Positions 28,735 to 37,863 of a stretch of 64,000 nt of DNA are shown piece after piece. The notes beneath the pieces are model-generated. The model made no database searches and was not told where the DNA came from. It saw only the letters and a program-made list of their open reading frames with translations. Made by a program: the position numbers and the translations under genes. Origin of the DNA: Alcanivorax quisquiliarum (GTDB taxonomy: Bacteria > Pseudomonadota > Gammaproteobacteria > Pseudomonadales > Alcanivoracaceae); contig NZ_JALKII010000003.1 in the NCBI RefSeq assembly GCF_023051175.1, positions 186,001 through 250,000 on the forward strand, written 5' to 3'. Each line of letters begins with the position of its first letter. Position 1 is the first letter of the stretch.

Positions 28735-28778
28735 CAACACAGAAAATAGCCCGGAAGCGCCCTGTGGCGCCTCCGGGC
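28735..28778 (-). terminator. Terminator of cqsA between convergent genes
   Basis: GCCCGGAAGCGCC (28749-28761) and GGCGCCTCCGGGC (28766-28778) form a 13-bp stem with one mismatch and a 4-nt loop. On the minus strand it is followed by CTATTTTCTG, so it fits the end of cqsA; the + side lacks a T tract. Confidence 0.7.
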
Positions 28779-28834
28779 CGACCTGGCAGACAACGAGGCG
28801 GCTTTAACCCGCCTCGCTCACAGCCAGAGGGGCA

Positions 28835-30091
28835 TCAGCCTGCTGCACGTTGCCGCAGCCCCCCGCGCTGTAACCGGCGTGTCGACGGCCAGTCCCACAT
28901 CCCCACTTCGTCGCGAATCGCGGCACAGACATCCAGCACTCTGCCCACCTGATGCAACGTCAACCCGGCGTTGATACTGAAGCGAATCATGGAACGGTTC
29001 TTGGCTGTCGCCGGCGCACAGAATACCGAGCCAAAGACGTTTCTTTCCTCAAGGGCTTCACGCAGCCGCAGGGTTTCAGATTCCACCCCCGCCTCCAGCG
29101 AAATGATCTGCGACTCGCTGGCGGTAACGTTATAACCCAGCTCGGCCAGGCCATTACGGAGGAAATCGGAGTTCATGCGCATGGCTTCACGCCGCCACCC
29201 TTCCTGAACAATGATATCCAGCGTCTTGTCGAGCCCGGCAATTTCGTAAGGCAGCAGGCAGGAGCTGAAAATCGCTGTGCGCGCTGTGCACCAGAAGTAT
29301 TCCTCGAACGTCTTGCTGCACAGAATAATCCCCGCGCGCCCGGAGAATGCCTTGGCCAGGCTCGCGGTAACGAAGTGCACCCGGTCGTTGAGACCATGCT
29401 CACGCACCATGCCGGCACCAAAAGGCCCATGCGTGCCCAGTGAGTGGGATTCATCGACGATAATCAGGCAACCGAACTCGGTGGCCAGATCCACCACGCC
29501 TTCCAGATCGCAGAGTGCCCCCATGGTGCTGTACACCGAATCAACGCAAACAATCCCCTGCCCGTAGCTGTTCAACTGACGCCGCAAATGAGAAAGGTCG
29601 TTATGCCGGAATGGCCGCACCTGAGCGCCAGCGCTGATTACCCCCTCCCACATGGAGGCGTGCGCATTCATGTCCATATAAACCGGCACGCCTTCGCTGG
29701 CCAGCACCTGGATAAGCCCGACATTTGCGGCATAACCCGACTGACAGAGAATCGAAGACTCATAGCCGGCATAGTCAGCCATGCGACGCTCAAAGCGGCG
29801 CTGGTGATTGTCCCCGCGCAGAAACGAACCAGACATAAGGACACTTTGCGTATCTCCCAGCAGGCACTCCACCTGCGCTTTCACAATTTCCTCATGGCCG
29901 GCGATGCTCAGATAATCATTGCTCAGAAGCTGGATAGAATCCTTGTCTGGCAGACGACCGCGAAGGATGTGCTTTCCACCCCACAACTTGCCCCACCTTT
30001 CAATAAAAAAATCATCCATACGACGCTTGAGAAAATCTGGCATCTGGTCAATTTTCTTTTGTATGGATACTTCATTAAGTCTGATATTCAT
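28835..30091 (-). CDS. cqsA: CqsA/LqsA-type alpha-hydroxyketone autoinducer synthase
   Basis: A 418-residue PLP-dependent alpha-oxoamine-synthase-fold enzyme. It follows V. cholerae CqsA throughout: LLSNDYLSIAGH, MSGSFLRGDNH, CQSGYAANVGL, VCVDSVYSTMG, IVDESHSLGTHGPFGAG, the PLP Lys247 in TASLAKAFSGRAG, AIFSSCLLPYE, and FGSVFCAPATAKNRSMIR near the end. CqsA condenses an acyl-CoA with S-adenosylmethionine or an amino acid to make CAI-1-type signals. It is convergent with the sensor/regulator pair and has its own upstream region containing two inverted repeats. The closeness to CqsA rather than to 2-amino-3-ketobutyrate ligase or BioF is clear from these blocks. Confidence 0.93.
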   Translation of the reverse strand: MNIRLNEVSIQKKIDQMPDFLKRRMDDFFIERWGKLWGGKHILRGRLPDKDSIQLLSNDYLSIAGHEEIVKAQVECLLGDTQSVLMSGSFLRGDNHQRRFERRMADYAGYESSILCQSGYAANVGLIQVLASEGVPVYMDMNAHASMWEGVISAGAQVRPFRHNDLSHLRRQLNSYGQGIVCVDSVYSTMGALCDLEGVVDLATEFGCLIIVDESHSLGTHGPFGAGMVREHGLNDRVHFVTASLAKAFSGRAGIILCSKTFEEYFWCTARTAIFSSCLLPYEIAGLDKTLDIIVQEGWRREAMRMNSDFLRNGLAELGYNVTASESQIISLEAGVESETLRLREALEERNVFGSVFCAPATAKNRSMIRFSINAGLTLHQVGRVLDVCAAIRDEVGMWDWPSTRRLQRGGLRQRAAG

Positions 30092-30125
30092 TTATTATTG
30101 CTCCGATTTTACTGACTATTGATTA

Positions 30126-30150
30126 CCGGACAATCGCCAGCGATTGCCGG
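30126..30150. promoter_or_regulatory. Inverted repeat CCGG-a-CAATCGC upstream of cqsA
   Basis: CCGGaCAATCGC and GCGATTGCCGG are complementary around a 2-nt centre with one bulged A. The repeat begins 35 bp from the cqsA start codon, in the position of a 5' leader hairpin or operator. Confidence 0.5.
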
Positions 30151-30200
30151 GCTGATATATGCAGCGCATTAACATCATTTCAGCGCCACACACCTACGAT

Positions 30201-30220
30201 AGAGCAAAGGCAATTGCTCT
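30201..30220. promoter_or_regulatory. Inverted repeat AGAGCAA-N6-TTGCTCT upstream of cqsA
   Basis: Perfect 7-bp arms separated by 6 nt, centred about 120 bp before the cqsA start. The 20-bp size is typical of a dimeric regulator site. Confidence 0.45.
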
Positions 30221-30586
30221 ATGCCATCCAGCGTAACGCGAGCAACGACCACTCTCAGCGACAATGCATCGCAAGCAATTAAAATGACTGCAGGGCAAGA
30301 TCAAAACGAAATCAAACTGATATCAAAATTAATTAATTTCTAATATTTTCCACCACCAAGGCGACATAACATGACGCCCTTTGGCAATTAAGTTCACTAC
30401 GTTATTCACCGTGATTGGCACTACCCGTTGCAGGCCGCACCACCTCGCTACTCGAGAACATTATCCCAATGATTGCAAAGTGCCCTAGTTACCCATGACT
30501 GAGCAGTGGTAATCTAGGCATCGCATAAGGCAGGGCTGCCTGACACTGGCTCAAGCAGCCGAAAGCCTGGGCGGCGGAAGGGTGGG

Positions 30587-31825
30587 ATGGACAACCAGAA
30601 TACAATGCGCGAAGCACCACAGACTTTGCCAAATGGTCAGGACCTCGTCCTGCCCTGGCATTTGCGGCTGCCCGCTCGCCTTGAGCAAGAATTTCGCGAG
30701 CAATTTCGAGACGCTGCGGCGCGGCTGATACCCGCCGCGTCCGTGCTATTGCTGGCCGTTTACGGGCTGGCGCTGGCAATCGAACATCGTATGGCACCCG
30801 AGGTGACGTTACTGAGTTGGCGCCCGCGCCTGCTAGCGGTGATGGCCACCGGCGCAGTATTGCTGATCAGCCGTCGCGCATTGCCATGGCTGCAACCCGC
30901 CATTGCAGCCATGGCCTTGATTGTGGCCTGCGTGCACATCTATCTCGGGCTGATCGTGGAGCATCCGCTGGCCGCGGCATATTTTTATATTCCGTTTCTC
31001 GCCGTGCTGGCACTGGGCAGCGTTTTTCGGGTGCTGCTCTACTGGGCTCTACCGATCAGCCTGCTGATTCTTGCAGGCCAGGCAGCAGCATTGTTCGGGC
31101 TCAGTTCACTGACCAGCGCCGAGTCTTTGATTATTTTTGCCTTTTCCTCTTGCGGCGCCCTCATGAGTCTGTTCGGGCAATACTTCTTCGAGCGATTGCA
31201 GCGGCGACTGTTCTTGTCTGATCGCGTGCTGCACCTGCACCGCAACGAGCTTCATGCCGCCAACCGCACACTGGAAACCCAGGCAAGCGAAGACGGGCTG
31301 ACCGGCACCGTCAATCGGCGTGGTATGGATGTGCGACTGAGCAATCTGTTGCACAACATGCAGCACCAGGCGCGTGGCGCGCCAGACAGCGTGGCCGTGC
31401 TACTGTTTGATATTGATTACTTCAAACAGTACAACGACACCTATGGCCATCAGGCGGGCGACGAGTGTCTGAAAGCAGTCGCCGAAGTACCCAAGGCGAT
31501 GGTGCAGCGCGCCACGGATTTTGTGGCCCGCTATGGTGGCGAAGAGTTTGTCATTGTGCTGGGCGGCACGCGGCTGCGTGACGCACTGGTGTTTGCCGAG
31601 CGGATGCGTTCGGGTATCGAGCGGCTGGGCATTCCGCACCGTAATTCCGGCAGCAACACTGTCGTGACCATCAGTATCGGCGTGGCCTGCACCGCGCCAG
31701 GCATCGATACCGCCGAGCAACTGATCCAGCGCGCCGACGAGGCGCTGTACCAGGCCAAGGGCCAGGGCCGCAACCGGGTGGCCTGCATTGATGAAGAAGG
31801 CGTGTTGCGAGTGCTTGCGCCGTGA
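30587..31825 (+). CDS. Membrane-bound diguanylate cyclase (GGDEF)
   Basis: A 412-residue protein: about six membrane helices in residues 45-195, a short coil (HRNELHAANRTLETQ), then a GGDEF domain from about 235. The catalytic loop is YGGEEF and the inhibitory RxxD (RATD) is five residues before it, as required for product inhibition. LLFDIDYFKQYNDTYGH is the metal/substrate block. It makes cyclic-di-GMP from GTP. It is followed, with a GTGA overlap, by a second GGDEF gene. Confidence 0.93.
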   Translation: MDNQNTMREAPQTLPNGQDLVLPWHLRLPARLEQEFREQFRDAAARLIPAASVLLLAVYGLALAIEHRMAPEVTLLSWRPRLLAVMATGAVLLISRRALPWLQPAIAAMALIVACVHIYLGLIVEHPLAAAYFYIPFLAVLALGSVFRVLLYWALPISLLILAGQAAALFGLSSLTSAESLIIFAFSSCGALMSLFGQYFFERLQRRLFLSDRVLHLHRNELHAANRTLETQASEDGLTGTVNRRGMDVRLSNLLHNMQHQARGAPDSVAVLLFDIDYFKQYNDTYGHQAGDECLKAVAEVPKAMVQRATDFVARYGGEEFVIVLGGTRLRDALVFAERMRSGIERLGIPHRNSGSNTVVTISIGVACTAPGIDTAEQLIQRADEALYQAKGQGRNRVACIDEEGVLRVLAP

Positions 31826-33036
31826 CAGCTGGCCGCGAATCGCCTGGGACGGCGGTGGCACAGCTTGATGTGCTCAACCACCTGCTGCGCCGCCCACTCT
31901 GGCAATTACGCTTTCCGGTCGCACTGGAGAGCGCCTTTGCCCGGCGCCAGCAACCCGCTCAGTTGCTTGCAGCACGCATTGCAGTGGGCCTGGGTGTGCC
32001 GGTGTATCTACTCTCCAGCGCACTGGAGTGGCTGACCGATAGCGCGCTTTTTCACAGCACCGCGCCGGTACGTCTGCTGGCCCTGGGCCTGCTGCTGCTT
32101 TCCGGCCTGGCGCTGTATCGCATCCCCTTGGCCAAACTGCGGATCGAGTGGCTGACAACGACGATGGTGGTGGCGGTCAGCTTTATCCAGCTTCATGTAA
32201 GCCTGCACAGTGCGCCGGTCTACCACCCGCTGCCCCTGCTGTGGATGCTGCTGCCACTGGCTTATCTCTGCACGCTGTCGAGAGTTTCGCTACGCGCTGT
32301 GTTGCCGGTGTGTCTGCTTTGCTTTGTGGTATTCCTGCTCGGACTCTGGCTCAGCCCGTTCCGGCACAGCCCCGCCGCGCCCCATGCACTGCTGTTGTTC
32401 ACCAGCACACTGTTGCTGCTTCTGCTTACCGGTTATCTGAATGAGCGAGCTCAGCGGCAGCGTTTTCTCCAGGCCCGGCTGCTCAGCCTGCATCGCCGGG
32501 GGCTGCATTACGCTGGCACATTGCCGGATCATATTCTTGATGAAGAACTTGGCATTCTCGACCGCGCCAGCCTTGATCGCCGGTTGCGCACGCACCTGGC
32601 CGGCGACAGCAGCACACCGCCACAGATCGCCGTTGTGATTTGCGCGATTGATGATTACCAGATGCTGTCGCGACTCTATAACGACCAGGAAGCACACTTC
32701 TGCTTGCAGACCGTGGCCCGCGCCGCCCAGCGTCTTACTACAGGCGGGGCTGATTTTGTCGCCCGGCGTGGCCCGGCGCAATTGGCGCTGGTGCTGGCGG
32801 GGGGTAATACCTATGACGCGTTACAGGCAGGCGAGCGGCTGCGGCGGCAGATTCAGGCGTTGGCAATTCCACATCAAGGCGCGGCCAATGACACCGTGAC
32901 GGTAAGCTGTGGTGCCGCCGATAGCGCCAGCCTGCGCGAGGTCAGCGCCGATGCCCTGCTTGCCGCCGCCGACCGCGCTTTGGAACAGGCGCAGCGGCTG
33001 GGCGGCAATCGTAGCGAATCGCTGCGTGCAGGATGA
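31822..33036 (+). CDS. Membrane protein with degenerate GGDEF domain
   Basis: A 404-residue paralogue of the upstream diguanylate cyclase: hydrophobic N-terminal half, then a GGDEF-like domain. The active loop is RRGPAQLALVLAG where the upstream gene has RYGGEEFVIVLGG, and the I-site RxxD is GGAD, so both catalytic and allosteric residues are lost. AICAIDDYQMLSRLYND replaces the metal-binding FDIDYF. It starts with GTG at 31822, overlapping the upstream stop by 4 nt. It may act as a c-di-GMP/GTP sensor or as a partner subunit of the upstream enzyme. Activity as a cyclase is unlikely. Confidence 0.85.
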   Translation: MTAGRESPGTAVAQLDVLNHLLRRPLWQLRFPVALESAFARRQQPAQLLAARIAVGLGVPVYLLSSALEWLTDSALFHSTAPVRLLALGLLLLSGLALYRIPLAKLRIEWLTTTMVVAVSFIQLHVSLHSAPVYHPLPLLWMLLPLAYLCTLSRVSLRAVLPVCLLCFVVFLLGLWLSPFRHSPAAPHALLLFTSTLLLLLLTGYLNERAQRQRFLQARLLSLHRRGLHYAGTLPDHILDEELGILDRASLDRRLRTHLAGDSSTPPQIAVVICAIDDYQMLSRLYNDQEAHFCLQTVARAAQRLTTGGADFVARRGPAQLALVLAGGNTYDALQAGERLRRQIQALAIPHQGAANDTVTVSCGAADSASLREVSADALLAAADRALEQAQRLGGNRSESLRAG

Positions 33037-33051
33037 GGGCGTGGTAGGTGC

Positions 33052-33867
33052 TCAGGGGACGGGCATCGCGCCCACCCAGGTCTGGGGATCAAGACGTTCC
33101 TGAAACCAGTTGAGGCGCCAGTCCAGGTGCGGCCCGGTGGCCCGCCCGGTGGCCCCCACCAGCGCCACAGGCTGCCCCTTGGTCACACGCTCACCCTCTT
33201 CCACCAATATCCCGCTCAAGTGAATGAAGGTGGAAGACACACCGTAGCCATGATCGATAACCAGCGTGCCACCGGAATAGAACATATCCTCATGCACCAG
33301 TGTCACCACCCCTGCGGCGGGCGCTAGCGCCTGCGTGCCCATTGGCGCGGCAATATCCACACCGAGGTGCGGGCTGCCGGGAACGCCGTTGTAGACACGC
33401 TGGCTGCCATATACACCGGAGATCCGGCCTGTCACCGGCCAGATGAAATCATCCGCGAAATGCTCCAGCTCACTGAATATCTCTCGCGCCCGCCGCACCT
33501 GGGCCGCCTCTTCGCGGATGCGCTCAAGCACGGCCGGTGGCGGCGGGTCGACTGTCCGCTGAGGCACGCCCTCGATGCGCTGTATATTCCACTCCCGTGG
33601 CGTCAGCTTTAGCGACACGCGCTGCTCCAACTCTTGCCGCCGCAAGACCAGCTCGGCCTCGCCACTGGCATCGCGCCCGAAACCGAACGGCACGAGCCCC
33701 GACGGGCTGACCTTCAGCGGCTGCCCATCCAGCCACGCCTGCGTCTGTGGCGCGACGGTTGCTACCACCAGCGCACCCGGTGCGGGCTCGCCGCGCAGGC
33801 TCAGCAGTAGATCATCCGCCATCAGTGCGCTGCTCCAGAAAAGCAGACTAAAGAAAAATACTCGCAT
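33052..33867 (-). CDS. M23-family peptidoglycan endopeptidase
   Basis: A 271-residue secreted LytM-type metallopeptidase. A signal peptide (MRVFFFSLLFWSSALMA) precedes an N-terminal beta domain and the M23 domain, whose zinc ligands sit in HLGVDIA and GPHLDWR. It cuts peptide bonds of cell-wall crosslinks or acts through partner amidases. The start overlaps the 3' end of the HD-GYP gene by 20 bp, so the two genes form one minus-strand unit. Confidence 0.9.
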   Translation of the reverse strand: MRVFFFSLLFWSSALMADDLLLSLRGEPAPGALVVATVAPQTQAWLDGQPLKVSPSGLVPFGFGRDASGEAELVLRRQELEQRVSLKLTPREWNIQRIEGVPQRTVDPPPPAVLERIREEAAQVRRAREIFSELEHFADDFIWPVTGRISGVYGSQRVYNGVPGSPHLGVDIAAPMGTQALAPAAGVVTLVHEDMFYSGGTLVIDHGYGVSSTFIHLSGILVEEGERVTKGQPVALVGATGRATGPHLDWRLNWFQERLDPQTWVGAMPVP

Positions 33868-35455
33868 CAGTCACATCCAGTTGCGCCGGGTCGAGCACCC
33901 GCCGGGCATATGTTTCCCAGACCCGCTCGCGCACAAACAATTGGTAAAGATCGGCATCGATATGCCGGGCATCGCGCATCTGCTTGAGGATACTCAGTGC
34001 CTGTGAAATTTTCATCGGTGGCTTGTACGGACGATCATGAGCGGTGAGCGCCTCGAACACATCCGCGATTGCCAGCATCCGAGCCGGTAACGACATCTGC
34101 TCGCCGGTGAGGCCACGGGGAAAACCGCTGCCGTCGATACGCTCATGATGCCCCCCGGCGTATTCCGGCACTCGCCACAGCTTGCGCGGGAAAGGCAACG
34201 ACTCCAGCATATCCAGTGTCACCTGCACATGATTGTTGATGATCTCTCGCTCTTCATGGGTCAGCGTGCCGCGCACCACACAAAGTGCGGCGGCTTCCTC
34301 TTCACTCAGCAATGGCTGCATGCGCCCCTTTACATCCGGCCACTGCCGCATGGCGATCTCGCGCACCCGTGCCTGATCGGCCTCGGCCATGCATTCGCTG
34401 CCCTTGTTCACGCGCCGCAAAAAAGCCAGCTCATCGTCCAGCACCGCAAGATCGTCAGCCAGAGCCCGCTGGTATCTGCTCGCCGCCTCCGGTTCGGCCG
34501 CCGTTGCCGCCGCGCATTCGCCCTGGCGCACGGCGCGCAATACCGCATAGCGCGCCGCGACTTCCTCAATTCGATCATGCAAGGTGTGCAGCTTGGTGGA
34601 TTTGTCCAGCACCGAATCCGGGGTGGTCAGCTTGCCGCAGTCATGTAGCCACGCCGCCACCCGCAGCTCATACCATTCATCATCGGAGAGGTTGAAATCA
34701 CGAAACACGGCGGTGTCAGCGCAGGCGGCCTGCGCAATCAGCTCGGTCAGCAGTGGCACCCGCTGGCAGTGCCCGGAAGTGTGTGAGCTTTTTTCGTCGA
34801 TAGCGCGTGCAATGACGCGAATGAACGCGTCCAGCAGTTGCTCCAGCTCCTGCGCCAGCAAGGCATTATGTAATGCGGTGGCAGCGTAGCTGGTGATGCC
34901 GCTCAGCAATGCCTTGGTTTCGCTGGCGGTGCTGCCCTTTGCCACACCCAGCTTTACAGGCGCTGCCACATCCGACTTAGCACCGCCCGGCGTGGCACCA
35001 CCCCACTCAACCACATTCAACAGCTGCAACACTCCCAGCACCTGCTGATCGTGATCCAGCAACGGGATTGCCAGGCTATCGCGTGTCGTGGCCTCCCTCG
35101 TCTCCCCTATCAGCTGCTGCGGCTGATAGCTGGTCACGGCTTCGCCACTTCGCGCCGCCTCGGCAACGGGGCTGGCCGGGGCATCCAGTAGCAGCTCGGG
35201 CTGCATCACCGGGGCATAGCCATTGCCACCCTGGCACATCGCCCGGGCTGGCCAACGCAGCACCGCACATTGCAAGCGCGGCACCGGCTGCCCGGCGCCG
35301 TTGGCAAGCAGATAGATCAGCGCCCCCTCGGCGCCGCTCAACGCTCTTGCCTCCTCCACGATCACCTCGCACAGACGCAACACATCACGCTGGGTGGTGA
35401 TGCGCTGCGCCACGCGAAGCAGGCGCTGATAATGCTGGGGGTCGGTCTGTTCCAT
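33848..35455 (-). CDS. GAF and HD-GYP domain protein, putative c-di-GMP phosphodiesterase
   Basis: A 535-residue cytoplasmic protein: a GAF domain (about residues 10-190) and an HD-GYP domain at about 215-525. The HD motif is AAWLHDCGKL, and the signature HHERIDGSGFPRGL has GFP in place of the GYP triad, a common variant. A long insertion (charged, about 110 residues) lies between HD and GYP parts. HD-GYP proteins hydrolyse c-di-GMP, opposing the nearby diguanylate cyclase. The start could be 35461 or 35455; GGA precedes the latter at a good distance. Confidence 0.88.
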   Translation of the reverse strand: MEQTDPQHYQRLLRVAQRITTQRDVLRLCEVIVEEARALSGAEGALIYLLANGAGQPVPRLQCAVLRWPARAMCQGGNGYAPVMQPELLLDAPASPVAEAARSGEAVTSYQPQQLIGETREATTRDSLAIPLLDHDQQVLGVLQLLNVVEWGGATPGGAKSDVAAPVKLGVAKGSTASETKALLSGITSYAATALHNALLAQELEQLLDAFIRVIARAIDEKSSHTSGHCQRVPLLTELIAQAACADTAVFRDFNLSDDEWYELRVAAWLHDCGKLTTPDSVLDKSTKLHTLHDRIEEVAARYAVLRAVRQGECAAATAAEPEAASRYQRALADDLAVLDDELAFLRRVNKGSECMAEADQARVREIAMRQWPDVKGRMQPLLSEEEAAALCVVRGTLTHEEREIINNHVQVTLDMLESLPFPRKLWRVPEYAGGHHERIDGSGFPRGLTGEQMSLPARMLAIADVFEALTAHDRPYKPPMKISQALSILKQMRDARHIDADLYQLFVRERVWETYARRVLDPAQLDVTDASIFL

Positions 35456-35737
35456 ATTCATTCCAGGCTCTGGTCGTGGCAGCATATCCGGCCCGACGGC
35501 AGGCGAACAGGCAGGCTTTGTTACCGCCGGTGCCCACCCGTCACCAGACGTTGCCAGCCAGCGAGGGCGGCGTCTGTGCCATGCTGATGCAGCTGCCGGG
35601 CGCCTGCCGCGGGCTTCTCCTCAGGCCCTGCTGGCAGGGTGCCAGCCCTTGCCGGCTCGGCCTTTCGCCTTGCAGCCCCCCCACTGATTGCCTACCATCA
35701 GCCGGCTATTCAATCCCTTTGGCCGATGACTGATCCC

Positions 35738-37654
35738 ATGAACATAGCCTACCGGTTGCCCGACGGGGCAGCTCTGGAATTCGAACAACCTGTCTCCGGC
35801 ACCGAGATTGCCGCGCGCATCAGCAAAAAGCTGGCGAAACAGGCGCTGGCCGTGAAAGTCGACGGCGAGTTACGCGACCTGTACCTCACCGTGCCACCCG
35901 GCGCCACGGTGCAGATCATCACCCGTGAAGATGAAGACGGCCTTGAGCTGATTCGCCACGACGCTGCGCACATCATGGCGGAAGCGGTGCAGGAGCTGTT
36001 CCCGGACACTCAGGTCACCATCGGCCCGACGATTGAAAACGGCTTTTATTACGACTTCCACCGGGAGCAACCGTTCACCCCGGAAGATCTCAAGGCCATC
36101 GAAAAGCGGATGCACGAGATCGTGCGTCGTAATGAAGATATTCGCCGCGAAGTCTGGGATCGCGATGAGGCGATACGCTTCTTCATGGACCAGGGCGAGA
36201 CATTCAAGGCCGAGATCATTCGCGATCTGCCCGCCAATGAAGAAGTCAGCCTGTATCGCCAGGGCGATTTCATCGACCTTTGCCGTGGCCCGCATCTGCC
36301 TTCGACCAGCAAGCTTGGCGACGGTTTCAAGCTGACCAAGGTGGCCGGCGCCTACTGGCGTGGCGACAGCAACAACGCGCAGTTACAGCGCATCTACGGC
36401 ACAGCCTGGCGCGACAAAGCCGAACTCAACGCCCACTTGCAACAGCTGGAAGAAGCGGCGCGCCGCGACCACCGCAAACTGGGCCGCGAAATGGACTTGT
36501 TCCATCAGCAGGAAGAAGCGCCCGGCATGGTATTCTGGCATCCTCGTGGCTGGGCCATCTGGCAAAAGGTCGAGCAGTATGTGCGTCAGGTGTACCGCGA
36601 CAGCGGTTACCAGGAAGTGCGCGGCCCACAAATTCTGGATGTCACCCTGTGGAAAAAATCCGGCCACTGGGACAACTATCAGGAAAACATGTTCTTCACC
36701 GAATCGGAGAAGCGCACCTACGCCGTCAAACCGATGAACTGCCCCGGCCACGTGCAGATTTATAATGCTGCGCTGCACAGTTATCGGGATTTGCCGGTGC
36801 GCTATGCAGAGTTCGGCGGCTGCCACCGCAACGAACCTTCCGGTGCGCTGCACGGCATCATGCGCGTGCGCGCCTTCACGCAGGACGATGGTCATATCTT
36901 CTGCACACCCGAGCAGGTGGAAGCGGAAGTTACCGCCTTCCACCGACAAGCCATGCAGGTCTATGCGGACTTCGGTTTTGAAAATATTTCGGTGAAGCTC
37001 GCGCTGCGTCCGGAAAAGCGCATCGGCACCGACGAGGACTGGGACAAGGCCGAGCGCGGCCTGCGCGCCGCACTGCAAAGTGCGGGTGTGGAATGGGAAG
37101 AGCTGCCTGGCGAAGGCGCTTTCTATGGCCCGAAGATCGAATACCACCTGAAAGACTCCATCGGCCGCTCGTGGCAGATGGGCACGGTACAGTTCGACCC
37201 GATGATGCCCGAGCGCCTGGATGCCGAATATGTCGATGAGCATTCCCAGCGACAGCGTCCGATCATGCTGCACCGTGCCATTCTGGGCTCGATGGAGCGG
37301 TTCATCGGCATCCTGATCGAGCATTATGCCGGGCACCTGCCACTCTGGCTGGCCCCCGTGCCGGTGGTGATCGCGACCATCACCAATGCAGCCGACAGTT
37401 ATGCCGAGCGCGTGCGGGATGCATTGACTGCTGCCGGCGTCACCGTGGAAATGGATCTGCGCAATGAAAAGATCGGCTACAAAGTGCGCGAGCATTCCAC
37501 CGCCAAGGTGCCGGTGATTCTGGTCATCGGCGAGCAGGAAGCCAACGAAGAGAAAGTGGCCATCCGCCGCCTGGGCAGCAAGAACACCGAGGTGTTGCCG
37601 CTGGCGGAGGCTGTGCAACAGTTAAGTGATGCGGTGCGCGCGCCGGGTCGCTGA
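35738..37654 (+). CDS. thrS: Threonyl-tRNA synthetase (free-standing copy)
   Basis: Class II synthetase of 638 residues: TGS domain (YRLPDG at the N-terminus), editing domain with [11 protein letters not shown], catalytic core, and the anticodon domain. The three zinc ligands are kept: Cys in [11 protein letters not shown], His in TQDDGHIFC, and His in [10 protein letters not shown]. The [19 protein letters not shown] region looks more like alpha- or betaproteobacterial ThrRS than like E. coli. It is not followed by infC-rpmI-rplT, the usual neighbours of thrS in gammaproteobacteria, but by hisI and cysS. Therefore it may be a second, conditionally used copy. An ATG at 35726 is an alternative start. 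Confidence 0.93.
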   Translation: MNIAYRLPDGAALEFEQPVSGTEIAARISKKLAKQALAVKVDGELRDLYLTVPPGATVQIITREDEDGLELIRHDAAHIMAEAVQELFPDTQVTIGPTIENGFYYDFHREQPFTPEDLKAIEKRMHEIVRRNEDIRREVWDRDEAIRFFMDQGETFKAEIIRDLPANEEVSLYRQGDFIDLCRGPHLPSTSKLGDGFKLTKVAGAYWRGDSNNAQLQRIYGTAWRDKAELNAHLQQLEEAARRDHRKLGREMDLFHQQEEAPGMVFWHPRGWAIWQKVEQYVRQVYRDSGYQEVRGPQILDVTLWKKSGHWDNYQENMFFTESEKRTYAVKPMNCPGHVQIYNAALHSYRDLPVRYAEFGGCHRNEPSGALHGIMRVRAFTQDDGHIFCTPEQVEAEVTAFHRQAMQVYADFGFENISVKLALRPEKRIGTDEDWDKAERGLRAALQSAGVEWEELPGEGAFYGPKIEYHLKDSIGRSWQMGTVQFDPMMPERLDAEYVDEHSQRQRPIMLHRAILGSMERFIGILIEHYAGHLPLWLAPVPVVIATITNAADSYAERVRDALTAAGVTVEMDLRNEKIGYKVREHSTAKVPVILVIGEQEANEEKVAIRRLGSKNTEVLPLAEAVQQLSDAVRAPGR

Positions 37655-37689
37655 AGCCGGGCGCCTGCGCGCCGCACAATGGCCGCACG

Positions 37690-37850
37690 CGGCACTCGTA
37701 CCGCAGAGCTCTGTAACATGGAGCTCTCGCAATACAAGACCATTACAACACGAGGCTCTTGCGGCACGGTTTTTTCGTATTGCGGGACGGTTTTGTCAGC
37801 GGCTCTCGTGTCACAGGCTTTTGCAGCACAACACGCTTGCAGCACAGAAC
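37690..37850. repeat. Short degenerate repeats between thrS and hisI
   Basis: The 210-bp gap contains TTGCGGCACGGTTTT and TTGCGGGACGGTTTT copies near 37760 and 37779, and two TTGCAGCACA copies near 37813 and 37828. No promoter or terminator with good scores was seen by eye. Confidence 0.45.
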
Positions 37851-37863
37851 AACGGGCGAGACC

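Larger units (their letters stand above)
30092..30586. other. Long AT-rich regulatory region upstream of cqsA
   Basis: About 495 bp between the divergent cqsA and diguanylate cyclase genes, with no credible gene. The segment 30270-30365 is strongly AT-rich. Two inverted repeats near the cqsA side are listed separately. A small regulatory RNA cannot be excluded, but no Rho-independent terminator was recognised. Confidence 0.5.

Noticed and set aside
30092-30586. Qrr-like small RNA upstream of cqsA
   Set aside because: No Qrr-like conserved core or clear terminator could be identified by eye; left as an open regulatory region.
36383-37618. 411-codon minus frame inside thrS
   Set aside because: Shadow of a complete threonyl-tRNA synthetase.
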